A stretch of 64,000 nt of DNA from Obesumbacterium proteus (GCF_001586165.1 NZ_CP014608.1:4030001-4094000), one strand, 5' to 3'; counted from the stretch's first letter, positions 18,192-27,860 are shown. The notes: generated by a model not told the origin, from the sequence alone. Numbers and translations: made by a program.

Positions 18192-18814
18192 TTGTTCTCC
18201 TAATTTACCCACCAGTGGCTGAAGTTAGAGCCAAAAATGATTAATGACATTGGTATTGTAGGTAATTTAGCAAGAAAGAAAAGGAAGCAAGGCGGAAATC
18301 AACGGCATTGTCATGTAACAAAAGTCCGAATAGGTAGTAAAACATCAGGCTATTATTAATTAATTTGTAATATTGAGCTTTATTTAATTCAATTTTAATG
18401 AACACTTATTCTTGCGAGGATTAAGTAATCGAAAAATCCATTCATTAAATAGTTTTATATAATTCCATCATAAAACATGATCATTAATCATAAAAACCGC
18501 ACCTCCACCATAAAAATAAATAATTACTCAACTAACATGGATGTTTCTGCCTAAAAAATATTCACGAACCATTATTGCTATAATGACAAAAATGCATTAC
18601 AAAGAGCATCCAATAGCATTACTTATATATTTAATAGCTTCGATTCTGAGCAAGCGTTCAGCCTTAAGTACATTGCACCAAAAACAGTTCTAGTTTAATG
18701 AAAAAGGCGTGAGCATACGCGTCAATAAAAATTGATATATTTCACGATTTGATTGCATTATTTCTATTAATTTAAAATATGTCATTTAACTAATTTATTA
18801 CGGAGAATAATATT
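18192..18814. other. AT-rich non-coding leader of the fimbrial operon
   Basis: This stretch is markedly AT-rich compared with its surroundings and has no gene-like frame. A possible promoter for the fimbrial operon is TTGATA (18732) with CATTAT (18756), 18 nt apart, about 50 nt before the first gene. I see no inverted-repeat switch and no paired GATC sites of the pap type. The composition suggests H-NS silencing, which is inference. Confidence 0.4.
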
Positions 18815-19381
18815 GTGAAACGGAATCTATTTATCGCCATTATGGCACTCTCATCGGCAACGACATTTGCCGCAGAGATGAATGCGGGTAAAATTCATTT
18901 TACCGGCCAAATCATTGAGCCAAGTTGTGTAATCGAAGGTGATAGTGGCACTGACTCTACCGTACCGCTAGGAACCTACCCGACCTCGCTTTTTACCGGC
19001 CCAGGAATAGAGACAGATCCTGTCCCTCTCTCTATCACTCTTAAGGACTGCCCGCTGACTAGCGATGGTCTCGCAGCCGTTCAACTCACCTTTACAGGCA
19101 GCACCGCATTAACGGGTTCTAATACCTTGTTGGATGTCAGCAAGATAACCACCGGCGGTACAACAGCTGCAACGGGAGTTGGTATTGCGCTTAGCCCTGA
19201 TGGACACAACACCGAGCATCTCAAATTTGATGGTTCTGAAGGACAGGTTTATATCCCATTATCTTCAAATGCCTCAGACAAGATTAGCGCATCATTTAAC
19301 GCCCGCTATATATCATTCGCCCAAGTTGTCACCGCAGGCCCTGCGGATGCTGATTTAACAGTGAATATTCTTTACCATTAA
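18815..19381 (+). CDS. Fimbrial major subunit (type 1-like pilin)
   Basis: Structural pilin exported by Sec and polymerised by the chaperone-usher pathway. The 188 residues have a signal peptide (cleavage after TFA-A near residue 20). A conserved Cys pair (SCVIEG and KDCPLTS) forms the pilin disulfide. An Ig-like beta-sandwich ends in the penultimate tyrosine pattern NILYH that the chaperone recognises. Translation starts at GTG 18815, preceded by CGGAG. It is first of four fimbrial genes; the only other pilin-like gene is the tip protein, so this is probably the main shaft subunit. Confidence 0.88.
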   Translation: MKRNLFIAIMALSSATTFAAEMNAGKIHFTGQIIEPSCVIEGDSGTDSTVPLGTYPTSLFTGPGIETDPVPLSITLKDCPLTSDGLAAVQLTFTGSTALTGSNTLLDVSKITTGGTTAATGVGIALSPDGHNTEHLKFDGSEGQVYIPLSSNASDKISASFNARYISFAQVVTAGPADADLTVNILYH

Positions 19382-19506
19382 TTCTTGCTATTCCATCCGG
19401 CGTGTTATTAGCGAATTCACTATTACACGCCGACATTTAAAATATGGAAAATTCAGATTCAGCGTAGATTCCTACACGGTATCTTTACTTATTAAAGGGA
19501 TTTTAT

Positions 19507-20199
19507 ATGCGAATTATCGCGCTGAAGGCTTGCTCTGTTATTCTTGCTTTTACTACCTTCAGCCATGCAGCAGGAATTCAAATAGGGCGGACTCGTGTTA
19601 TCTATGACGCAAGCAAAAAAGAAGTCGCCCTTTCGCTGAAGAATACAGAAACAGAGCTGCCATGGCTTATTCAGTCATGGATTGATACCGGTGATGGAAA
19701 AACACGAGGTCCTTTTATTGTGACCCCACCGCTTTTTCGCCTCGACCCGCAAAAAGAGCAGAACCTACGTATTACGTGGTCAGGCCAAGCGTTGCCGACC
19801 GACAGAGAATCCCTGTTTTATATGAATGTGCGCACTATCCCGGCGATGGAAAAAAGTGACGATGATAAAAATGTCCTACGCCTGATATATAAAACACGCT
19901 TGAAATTATTTTGGCGCCCATCAGGGCTAAACGGCACGCCGATTGACGCCTGCAAGAATCTAAAATTTAGCCGACAGGCAAACCAGTTGCATATTACCAA
20001 CAATGGCGACTACTACAGCGTTTTCGATACCTTAAAACTGAATACAACAGCAATAAAAAATGCCGAAATGGTGGCACCAAAAGCAACTGCGCAATTCCTG
20101 CTGCCCGATGCGGCTAATGGTTCGAAAGTGGTATGGCGCTGCATTACTGACTATGGCAATGCGTCAGATGAATTTACATCAAGTTTAACTCAGGATTAA
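19507..20199 (+). CDS. Periplasmic fimbrial chaperone (PapD-like)
   Basis: Folds pilins in the periplasm by donor-strand complementation and delivers them to the usher. The 230-residue protein has a signal peptide (residues 1-21, ending SHAA). The first Ig domain holds IQIGRTRVIYDASKKEVAL and the signature LPTDRESLFYMNVRTIP. The subunit-anchoring Arg (GRTRVIY) and Lys (KTRLKLFWRP) are present. The C-terminal domain has the Cys pair in IDACKNLKF and VWRCITDY. AAAGGG precedes the ATG, and the gene lies 9 bp before the usher. Confidence 0.93.
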   Translation: MRIIALKACSVILAFTTFSHAAGIQIGRTRVIYDASKKEVALSLKNTETELPWLIQSWIDTGDGKTRGPFIVTPPLFRLDPQKEQNLRITWSGQALPTDRESLFYMNVRTIPAMEKSDDDKNVLRLIYKTRLKLFWRPSGLNGTPIDACKNLKFSRQANQLHITNNGDYYSVFDTLKLNTTAIKNAEMVAPKATAQFLLPDAANGSKVVWRCITDYGNASDEFTSSLTQD

Positions 20200-20208
20200 T
20201 GGTGCTTA

Positions 20209-22779
20209 ATGGCTGCTAACGGACTGCGCCTAAATATCTTTCGCCCTATTCGGCGATCTCATCCAATGCGACAAACCCTAAGCGGTTTGCTGATGGTCGC
20301 CATGGGTAACGTTAGCGCACAAGAGTTTTATTTCGCGCCCTCCTCACTTGAGGGGGATGGACTATCGCAGCAGGATATCGATTTATCGTTATTCTCAAAA
20401 GAGAATGGGCAGCTACCCGGCACCTACCAGACGAAAATAAAAATTAATAAACAGAACGTCGATGAGGAATCAATCAACTACATTAACAGCAAAAGCGGAG
20501 CACTACAGCCACAGCTGACCCCACAGCAGCTACGAAAATGGGGCGTTCGCGTAGATGCCTACCCAGAGCTGGCAAAACTTGCCGAAAACGAACCGCTGAA
20601 CAAATCGATTAGTGACTACATTCCCTTTGCCTCGGCAACGTTTGATTTTAATGCCATGACATTGCGCATCAGCATGCCGCAAGCAGCCATTGATGAGCAT
20701 CATAATGAAAAGATTGATCCTTCCCGCTGGAATGATGGCGTACCCGTTCTATTTGCCGATTATTCCTTCTCTGGCTCACGACGTGAAAATTCGGGAAGCG
20801 GCAACAGCGACAGCAGCAACAACCAATACCTTAACCTACGCAGCGGAGCTAACCTCGGCGGGTGGCGCTTGCGCAATTATTCAACATGGCGACAATCCGA
20901 TGATTCCCAGTCTTGGCAGACGATTAATACTTGGATCCAGCACGACATCCATCAATTAGAAGCGCAATTTATTGCAGGTGAAAACAGTACCCGAGGTGAT
21001 GTTTTTGATAGCCTGCAGTTTCGTGGAATCAACGTCGCTTCTGACGATCAAATGCTACCGTATAACCAGCGGGGATTTGCGCCAATCATCCGTGGGATAG
21101 CCAGCTCTAACGCTGAAGTTTCAATACGCCAAAACGGCTACGTTATTTATCAGGCCAACGTGGCACCGGGTGCCTTTGAAATTAGGGACCTGTACTCAAC
21201 GACCAACAGCGCCGACCTTGAAGTCACCATCAAAGAAGCCGATGGTACCGAGCACCGCTTCACACAGCCCTACTCTAGCGTGGCTGTCATGCAACGGCCG
21301 GGCAATATTCGCTATGAAATGACGATCGCACGCTATCGTGCGGATGATAATCAAGCCTCTAATGAACCGCTATTTGCCCAAGGCAGCGCGATTTATGGCC
21401 TTAATAATTACTTCACACTTTTCGGTGGTTCTACCTTCTCATCAGACTATCAGGCTTTTGACAGCGGAATTGGCGTTGTTTTGGGTAATTTAGGCTCAGT
21501 GTCAACCGATGTGACATGGGCGCGTGCACGTTTGGATAATGACGAGCAGCACGATGGGCAGTCTTGGCGCTTAATGTATACCAAGAAGATAGAAACCACG
21601 GACACCAACTTTTCGCTGGCGAGCTATCGTTATTCCACCAGTGGTTACTATAACTTTGCCGATGCTAACGAAAAATATGATGACAACGATGACAATATCG
21701 ACTGGTCGTACCGTTACAATAAACGCAGCCGAGTTCAGTTAAATATTAATCAGACTCTACTGGACAGCAGTATATATTTTTCATCGTATCAACAAGATTA
21801 TTGGCAAACTAGCCATAAAGAACGCAGCGTATCATCAGGCATCAATCGAACGATAGGTGACGTCAGCGTTAACCTTGCTTACACCTATAGCAAAACCAGC
21901 GATGAAGCGGGCGATCAGATGCTGTCGCTAAGTTTTAGCGTCCCGTTATCACGCTGGCTACCCAAAAGTTGGGCCAGCTATAATCTCAGCACCAGCAAAC
22001 AAGGCGATACTAGCCATAGCGTTGGGCTTAACGGCACCTTGCTTGATGACGACCGGCTGAGCTACTCATTACAACAGAGCCATACCAACCATGGCAGTAC
22101 TGACAACAGTAGTATTTATGGCAGCTATCGTTCTCAATATGCCAATTTAAATGCAGGTTATTACTACGCATCCGACAACTCTCAGCAGCTAACCTACGGC
22201 ATGAGCGGAGCCGTTGTGGCTCATCCAGCCGGTGTCACCCTATCTCAACCTCTCGGAGATCAGTTTGCCATTGTCAGTGCGAAAGGCGCATCCGGCGTGC
22301 GTTTTACCAACCAGCGCGGCGTCCAAACCGACTACTTTGGCAATGCCATCATCCCTTCTCTAACGCCTTATCAGGAAAACACTATTTACATCGATACCAC
22401 CAGCCTGCCAGACGATGTCGATACAGATGAAACGACGATGACGGTGGTTCCCAGCCGCAGCGCCGCGGTTAGCTCGCAATTTACGGCGCATGTAGGTTAT
22501 CGCGCCCTGATTTCATTAACTCGACCCGATGGACGCATGATTCCCTTTGGCGCGGTAGCCAGCGTAGACGGGTTAACACTGAGCGGAATCGTGGATGACC
22601 GCGGCGTGTTATATCTTTCTGGCGTGAGTGAAAACGTGCCATTAACCGTGACATGGGGAAGCTCAGCGCAACAACGCTGCCACGCCAGCGTCACGCTATC
22701 CCCCTCTTCTGACTCGGCACCTAACGGTATTCACCAGACCAGCGCACTCTGCAATCCGGAGGCAAATCATGCAGAATAA
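20209..22779 (+). CDS. Outer-membrane fimbrial usher
   Basis: The usher forms the 24-stranded outer-membrane pore through which pilins are assembled and secreted. The 856 residues include a signal peptide (hydrophobic stretch 26-37 ending VSAQ). The N-terminal chaperone-binding domain begins EFYFAPSSLEGDG. The barrel carries the usher signature region FAPIIRGIASSNAEVSIRQN, with the plug after it. The C-terminal domain has GAVASVDGLTLSGIVDDRG and a Cys pair. The chosen ATG has a weak AGGA 13 nt away; Met20 is an alternative start. It overlaps the tip gene by 11 bp. Confidence 0.93.
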   Translation: MAANGLRLNIFRPIRRSHPMRQTLSGLLMVAMGNVSAQEFYFAPSSLEGDGLSQQDIDLSLFSKENGQLPGTYQTKIKINKQNVDEESINYINSKSGALQPQLTPQQLRKWGVRVDAYPELAKLAENEPLNKSISDYIPFASATFDFNAMTLRISMPQAAIDEHHNEKIDPSRWNDGVPVLFADYSFSGSRRENSGSGNSDSSNNQYLNLRSGANLGGWRLRNYSTWRQSDDSQSWQTINTWIQHDIHQLEAQFIAGENSTRGDVFDSLQFRGINVASDDQMLPYNQRGFAPIIRGIASSNAEVSIRQNGYVIYQANVAPGAFEIRDLYSTTNSADLEVTIKEADGTEHRFTQPYSSVAVMQRPGNIRYEMTIARYRADDNQASNEPLFAQGSAIYGLNNYFTLFGGSTFSSDYQAFDSGIGVVLGNLGSVSTDVTWARARLDNDEQHDGQSWRLMYTKKIETTDTNFSLASYRYSTSGYYNFADANEKYDDNDDNIDWSYRYNKRSRVQLNINQTLLDSSIYFSSYQQDYWQTSHKERSVSSGINRTIGDVSVNLAYTYSKTSDEAGDQMLSLSFSVPLSRWLPKSWASYNLSTSKQGDTSHSVGLNGTLLDDDRLSYSLQQSHTNHGSTDNSSIYGSYRSQYANLNAGYYYASDNSQQLTYGMSGAVVAHPAGVTLSQPLGDQFAIVSAKGASGVRFTNQRGVQTDYFGNAIIPSLTPYQENTIYIDTTSLPDDVDTDETTMTVVPSRSAAVSSQFTAHVGYRALISLTRPDGRMIPFGAVASVDGLTLSGIVDDRGVLYLSGVSENVPLTVTWGSSAQQRCHASVTLSPSSDSAPNGIHQTSALCNPEANHAE

Positions 22780-23938
22780 TGAGCTAACCCGCGGTATGAA
22801 CCGTGTACGAATGAAGATCTTGTTTGGGTTATTGGCACTTTTCCCTATATTCACTCAGGCAGCAACAACCGTATTGCAAGGATGTTTCTCCACGCTTGCC
22901 GATTACGCGATTAATATCAACACTGAAATACCATCTGCGCAAAACAGGAATGGAAACACAATTAACATTAGCGACCATATTATCGGTGAGGGGCCGTCAA
23001 TAACCGCCAACTGCGCTTGCCCAAGAAACCTTTACTCCAATACCATTATTTATGAGTCTACGGCGGCTGGAAGCCCACTTCCTCCTGGGCGAACTGGATA
23101 TGGTTATTTGACCGAACACCTCGATATCGACATCACTGGTTATACTAATTCAATAAATTCCTCCGACGGAAGTGGTCTGCAACCAATCAGCATCAGTACC
23201 TATCCAACACCATTTTCGAGCATGGCGAAAGTCAACGATTCCTTGCTAAAACCGACTGAAGGTACTGATGACGTCTGTAGTGATGCAACACGGCCAACTG
23301 GCGGGAGTACAACGAAAAGAGGCTTCAAATGGAATGTCATCGGCCTCAGCATTTACGTTAAAGCGGCAATTTTAGGTGAGGAGATCATTCCATCCACTAT
23401 CGTTGCGCAAAACTATTCCTGTCTCGCCATGGGTAACTATTGTTCTCTCAGTGACACCAATCAGGTTTCTAATATTCGCATCGCCGGTAAAATCACCGCA
23501 CCTCTCACCTGCACAATTAATGCTGGCAGCACGATTGAGGTTGAACTAGGCGACATTGTGACCTCCCAATTCGTTGCCCAAGGTCAGCCACCAGCAAGCT
23601 ACACGCTAAAAAACGTTGATATCTCCTACCACTGTGACGATCCTGCCGCAGCAAACGCAGGGAAAATAAAGTTCAGTCTTAGTGCCGATCAAGGTGTTGT
23701 ACCAGACAGCAATAACCTAATCGCCAGTATGCTGAATCGCAACGACGTTGGCGTGCGCATGTATGATAAAAGTGGCAACGATATTGTATTAGATGGTTCG
23801 CTTGATTTACCCGTTACGCTGGACACTCAGGGAAATGGCAAGATCAGCATGGACGCGGCACCGGTGAGTACCACCTCAAATCGTCCACAGCCTGGAAAAT
23901 TTGAAGGTAACGTTACGGTCAAAATGGAACTACGCTAA
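22769..23938 (+). CDS. Fimbrial tip adhesin (two-domain)
   Basis: Putative tip adhesin. At 389 residues it is about twice pilin length. It has a signal peptide (ILFGLLALFPIFTQAATT, near residues 17-34), an N-terminal domain with Cys residues (QGCFSTL, CACPRN, DVCSD) and a C-terminal pilin domain starting near residue 230 (IRIAGKITAPLTCTIN). The pilin domain ends NVTVKMELR. Such FimH-like architecture binds a host or environmental ligand that cannot be named here; the N-terminal domain resembles no adhesin I recognise. GGAGG precedes ATG 22769. It is last in the operon and has no assembly-terminator pilin beside it. Confidence 0.85.
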   Translation: MQNNELTRGMNRVRMKILFGLLALFPIFTQAATTVLQGCFSTLADYAININTEIPSAQNRNGNTINISDHIIGEGPSITANCACPRNLYSNTIIYESTAAGSPLPPGRTGYGYLTEHLDIDITGYTNSINSSDGSGLQPISISTYPTPFSSMAKVNDSLLKPTEGTDDVCSDATRPTGGSTTKRGFKWNVIGLSIYVKAAILGEEIIPSTIVAQNYSCLAMGNYCSLSDTNQVSNIRIAGKITAPLTCTINAGSTIEVELGDIVTSQFVAQGQPPASYTLKNVDISYHCDDPAAANAGKIKFSLSADQGVVPDSNNLIASMLNRNDVGVRMYDKSGNDIVLDGSLDLPVTLDTQGNGKISMDAAPVSTTSNRPQPGKFEGNVTVKMELR

Positions 23939-23943
23939 AATTT

Positions 23944-23978
23944 GTCGCTCTGCAGCAGCAGGGCGACGCCACATTTTT
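23944..23978 (+). terminator. Intrinsic terminator of the fimbrial operon
   Basis: GTCGCTCTGC and GCAGGGCGAC pair (10 bp, one G-U) around AGCA, followed 6 nt later by TTTTT. It starts 5 nt after the tip-adhesin stop. Confidence 0.65.
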
Positions 23979-24063
23979 GTATGAATCTTACGCAAACATA
24001 CAGTCAAGAAGCGCAACTGCAGTAAATTCATACGCTGCGAAAAAATATTTACCATTTCTCCTT

Positions 24064-24081
24064 TTTTTCTCCACGTTTTGA
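24064..24081 (+). promoter_or_regulatory. Putative BaeR box upstream of acrD
   Basis: TTTTTCTCCACGTTTTGA matches the first ten bases, and 14 of 18 overall, of the BaeR consensus TTTTTCTCCATDATTGGC. It lies about 100 bp before acrD, a known BaeSR target in E. coli. The consensus is from memory and no footprint data are implied. Confidence 0.45.
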
Positions 24082-24176
24082 ACTCGTCAACAGGATAAAG
24101 TGCGTTAGCATGGATCGGTTTACGTCTAGACTTCCACTTTCAAGCATAAGAGTAAGCGTTATGAGGGTATTCACCC

Positions 24177-27100
24177 GTGGCTAATTTCTTTATCGATCGC
24201 CCTATTTTTGCCTGGGTTATCGCCATTATTATCAGCCTGACCGGGTTGTTAGCAATTAACTCACTGCCCGTTGAGCAGTACCCTAACCTTGCGCCACCGA
24301 CGGTGCGTATCAGCGCATCTTATCCAGGCGCATCAGCACAAACGCTTGAGAATACCGTCACCCAGATCATTGAACAGAATATGACGGGATTGGACGGATT
24401 GCTCTACATGTCCTCCCAAAGCAGCAGCACCGGCAATGCCACAATCACATTGACATTTCAGGCGGGTATAAACCCTAATGAAGCCATGCAGCAGGTGCAA
24501 AATCAGCTGCAAGGCGCCACGCGTAAGCTGCCGCAAGACGTACAGCAACAGGGGATCACGGTTTCCAAATCGGGTGATAGCAGCCTGATGACCGTTGCGT
24601 TTGTGTCAACAGACCACAGCATGACGCGACAGGATATTGCCGATTACGTCGCCAGCAACCTGCAGGATCCGATTAGCCGCATCGACGGCGTCGGCAGCGT
24701 CGATGCCTTCGGCTCACAGTACGCAATGCGTATCTGGCTCGATCCGAACAAGCTTAATAGCTATAACCTCACCAGCCAAAATGTGGTGAATGCGATTGAA
24801 ACCCAGAACAACCAAATCGCCGTTGGGCAAGTCGGCGGGACACCGTCGGTGAATGGTCAGGCGCTGAACGCCACCATGAATGCCCAAGCCCAGCTGCAAA
24901 CGCCGGAAGAGTTCAGAGACATCACGCTCAGAGTCAATGCTGATGGTTCTTACGTCACGTTAGGTGACGTTGCTACGGTCGAGCTCGGGGCTGAAAACTA
25001 TGACTATTTAAGCCGTTACAACGGAATGCCCGCCTCAGGAATGAGTATCAAACTTGCTTCTGGCGCTAATGAATTAGCCACCGACAAGCTGGTTAAAGCT
25101 AAGCTCGGCGAGCTTGAACAGTATTTTCCTCACGGTCTGAAGGTTGAATACGCTTACGAAACGACACCGTTTGTTCAAGCATCGATCAAAGACGTCGTAA
25201 AAACGCTGTTTGAAGCGATTTTCCTCGTCTTCTTGGTTATGTATCTGTTCCTGCAAAATTTCCGTGCAACCTTGATCCCAACCATCGCCGTACCGGTTGT
25301 TTTACTGGGAACGTATGCGGTGCTTTACGCCTTTGGCTACAGCATCAATACGCTCACGATGTTTGCCATGGTGCTCGCCATCGGATTACTGGTCGATGAT
25401 GCGATAGTCGTCGTCGAAAACGTCGAGCGCGTTATGGCCGAAGAGGGATTGTCGCCCAGAGAAGCCACGCGCAAATCCATGGCGCAGATCCAGAGTGCGC
25501 TGGTTGGTATTGCTCTGGTGCTGTCTGCGGTGTTTGTACCGATGGCGTTTTTTGGTGGCACCACTGGCGCTATTTACCGCCAGTTCTCGATCACCATCGT
25601 TTCCGCGATGGTTTTCTCTGTTTTAGTCGCGCTTATTCTTACCCCTGCGCTGTGCTCTACTCTGCTTAAACCGATTAAAAAGGGTCACGTTCATACGAAG
25701 CGAGGTTTCTTTGGCTGGTTTAACCGCGTATTCGATCGCAGCACTCGCCAATATGAAAATGGCGTTGCTCGCGTCATTCGTAACAGTGGTAGAACCATGC
25801 TGCTGTACCTACTGATTATTGTCGGTCTAGCGCTCGCCTTCACCCGCTTGCCAACGTCATTCTTACCGCTGGAAGACCGTGGGGTCTTCATGACCCAGAT
25901 TCAGTTGCCGGTGGGTTCAACCCAGCAGCAGACACTCAAAGTGGTTGAGAAAGTTGAAAACTATCTGTTGCAGGATGAAAAGAAAAACGTTGTTTCCGTC
26001 TTCTCGATTATCGGCTCTGGGCCTGGGGGGAATGGTCAGAACGTGGCGCGTATGTTTGTCCGCTTAAAACACTGGGATGAGCGTACCGGGCCTGATGATA
26101 CGTCGTTTGCCATTATCGATCGCGCAACAACGGCATTCAGCAAAATTAAAGAAGCCAGAGTCTTTGCCAGCAGCCCACCGGCAATCTCCGGTCTAGGCAA
26201 CTCAGCCGGTTTTGATATGGAGCTGGAAGACCATGCGGGCCTCGGCCATGCGGAACTGATGAAAGCGCGTGATACTCTGTTGGCCGCCGCGGCGAAAGAG
26301 CCTCTCTTGACGCGAGTTCGCCACAACGGTTTAGATGACAGTCCCCAACTACAGGTAAATATTGACCAACGCAAAGCGCAGGCGCTTGGCGTCAGTATCG
26401 ATGATATCAATAACACCTTGAAAACAGCGTGGGGTTCGACCTACGTCAACGACTTCCTCGACCGAGGCCGCGTTAAAAAAGTTTATGTTCAGGGTGCGGC
26501 GCCTTATCGTATGCTGCCGGATGATATTTATCGTTGGTACGTAAATAATAGCAGTGGTGCAATGGTGCCGTTCTCCGCCTTCGCCAACAGCACATGGACA
26601 TCAGGATCACCGCGGCTCGAACGCTATAACGGTAACGCAGCATTGGAAATCGTTGGGGAAGCGGCAACAGGCGTCAGCACCGGTACGGCTATGGATATAA
26701 TGGAACGCCTCGTTAGCCAATTGCCAAATGGTATTGGTTTGGAATGGACGGGGATGTCTTATCAGGAACGCCTCTCCGGCGCACAAGCGCCAGCGCTTTA
26801 CGCCATTTCATTACTGGTGGTATTCCTGTGTCTGGCTGCGTTATACGAAAGCTGGTCTATCCCCTTCTCCGTTATGCTGGTGGTGCCGTTAGGCGTATTA
26901 GGTGCAGTATGCGCGACGTGGATACGTGGTCTGGAGAACGATGTTTACTTCCAAGTTGGTCTGCTCACCATCATTGGCCTTTCAGCCAAAAACGCGATCT
27001 TAATTGTTGAGTTCGCCAACGAGCTACATCGCTCTGGCAAAGATTTATTGGAAGCTACACTGGAAGCCTGTCGGTTGCGACTACGCCCAATTCTGATGAC

Positions 27101-27323
27101 CTCATTGGCATTTATCTTTGGCGTATTGCCAATGGCCATCAGCCACGGCGCAGGTTCAGGCAGTCAACATGCCGTCGGTACGGGCGTATTAGGCGGAATG
27201 TTCACCGCCACTTTCCTTGCCATCTTCTTCGTACCGGTGTTCTTCATTTTGGTTCGTCGTCGTTTCCCAGGAAAAACCGCGTCAGCGATTGAACCTGAAG
27301 AAATCATCCCGCCAAATGAATAG
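24177..27323 (+). CDS. acrD: AcrD, RND multidrug efflux transporter
   Basis: Proton-driven inner-membrane pump that works with AcrA and TolC; AcrD characteristically exports aminoglycosides and other polar amphiphiles. The 1048 residues start VANFFIDRPIFAWVI. They include twelve membrane helices in two halves with large periplasmic loops, and the proton-relay Asp pair in GLLVDDAIVVVENVER. Similarity to AcrD is much higher than to AcrB. It starts at GTG with GAGGG 9 nt ahead. It is a single-gene unit, ended by a bidirectional terminator, followed by ypfM-yffB-dapE as in E. coli. Confidence 0.95.
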   Translation: MANFFIDRPIFAWVIAIIISLTGLLAINSLPVEQYPNLAPPTVRISASYPGASAQTLENTVTQIIEQNMTGLDGLLYMSSQSSSTGNATITLTFQAGINPNEAMQQVQNQLQGATRKLPQDVQQQGITVSKSGDSSLMTVAFVSTDHSMTRQDIADYVASNLQDPISRIDGVGSVDAFGSQYAMRIWLDPNKLNSYNLTSQNVVNAIETQNNQIAVGQVGGTPSVNGQALNATMNAQAQLQTPEEFRDITLRVNADGSYVTLGDVATVELGAENYDYLSRYNGMPASGMSIKLASGANELATDKLVKAKLGELEQYFPHGLKVEYAYETTPFVQASIKDVVKTLFEAIFLVFLVMYLFLQNFRATLIPTIAVPVVLLGTYAVLYAFGYSINTLTMFAMVLAIGLLVDDAIVVVENVERVMAEEGLSPREATRKSMAQIQSALVGIALVLSAVFVPMAFFGGTTGAIYRQFSITIVSAMVFSVLVALILTPALCSTLLKPIKKGHVHTKRGFFGWFNRVFDRSTRQYENGVARVIRNSGRTMLLYLLIIVGLALAFTRLPTSFLPLEDRGVFMTQIQLPVGSTQQQTLKVVEKVENYLLQDEKKNVVSVFSIIGSGPGGNGQNVARMFVRLKHWDERTGPDDTSFAIIDRATTAFSKIKEARVFASSPPAISGLGNSAGFDMELEDHAGLGHAELMKARDTLLAAAAKEPLLTRVRHNGLDDSPQLQVNIDQRKAQALGVSIDDINNTLKTAWGSTYVNDFLDRGRVKKVYVQGAAPYRMLPDDIYRWYVNNSSGAMVPFSAFANSTWTSGSPRLERYNGNAALEIVGEAATGVSTGTAMDIMERLVSQLPNGIGLEWTGMSYQERLSGAQAPALYAISLLVVFLCLAALYESWSIPFSVMLVVPLGVLGAVCATWIRGLENDVYFQVGLLTIIGLSAKNAILIVEFANELHRSGKDLLEATLEACRLRLRPILMTSLAFIFGVLPMAISHGAGSGSQHAVGTGVLGGMFTATFLAIFFVPVFFILVRRRFPGKTASAIEPEEIIPPNE

Positions 27324-27335
27324 CCATTAATAAGC

Positions 27336-27364
27336 AAAAGGCAGCCGCTTGGCTGCCTTTTTTA
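27336..27364. terminator. Bidirectional terminator after acrD
   Basis: AGGCAGCC-GCTT-GGCTGCCT is a perfect 8-bp stem with TTTTTT on the plus side. On the minus side it is followed by TTTTGC, so it can also end a minus-strand ypfM transcript. Confidence 0.85.
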
Positions 27365-27492
27365 TGGGGTATGACCCTTGGTGTTTGGCTTATCACAAAG
27401 TTATTAATGATATGGCTTAAAACGATCTCTTCATTGCCGACTGCTTCAAACTCACTACCGATAACTAGCTTACTGCCCGACCAGTTTCAGAA

Positions 27493-27561
27493 TTACTGGT
27501 GCTTGTTTTGCAACATGGCGTCAATAAACGCTTTCCAGTTGCTCAGTTCTGTATCAATCAT
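27493..27561 (-). CDS. ypfM: YpfM-like microprotein
   Basis: A 22-residue frame, MIDTELSNWKAFIDAMLQNK plus two residues. It aligns with the 19-residue E. coli YpfM as I recall it (pattern MI..EL.NWK.FI..ML). It lies at the same position between acrD and yffB, on the opposite strand. Its function is unknown; short amphipathic proteins of this kind are often membrane-associated. The ribosome site is weak. Conservation of residues and position, rather than coding statistics, supports the call. Confidence 0.72.
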   Translation of the reverse strand: MIDTELSNWKAFIDAMLQNKHQ

Positions 27562-27723
27562 ATTTACGTCTTTTGTGGCCTACATAATTTAGTACCCGCA
27601 CATGATAACCTTTTAGAGACCAGCGGTGAATAATTGACCTATTCGATATTTCTATCAATTTGATGGTTAGAAGCCGCAATTATGGTAAGCACGCAGATCA
27701 AATTGACATAGTCGGAGCACTCT

Positions 27724-27757
27724 TAAGGCTAACACTCTAGATCGAGAGCCTTTTTTC
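27724..27757 (+). terminator. Orphan intrinsic terminator upstream of yffB
   Basis: GGCT...CTC-TAGATC-GAG-AGCC forms a bulged stem followed by six T residues. The upstream acrD transcript already has its own terminator, and no gene ends here on this strand. It may terminate an unannotated short transcript (see findings). Confidence 0.5.
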
Positions 27758-27860
27758 CCGCATTATGTGTTAAATAATTTAACAACATCAGCGAATCACG
27801 ATCTGCACAGTAATAAAATAATTTGCCAGAACGTGAGCTTAAACACAGGGACTCTGCGAT

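Noticed and set aside
18192..18814. Possible invertible promoter or Dam/Lrp switch for the fimbriae.
   Set aside because: No pair of inverted repeats, no nearby recombinase and no paired GATC sites were found.
27371..27592. 73-residue plus-strand frame after acrD.
   Set aside because: It overlaps ypfM on the other strand, has no ribosome site and no family resemblance.
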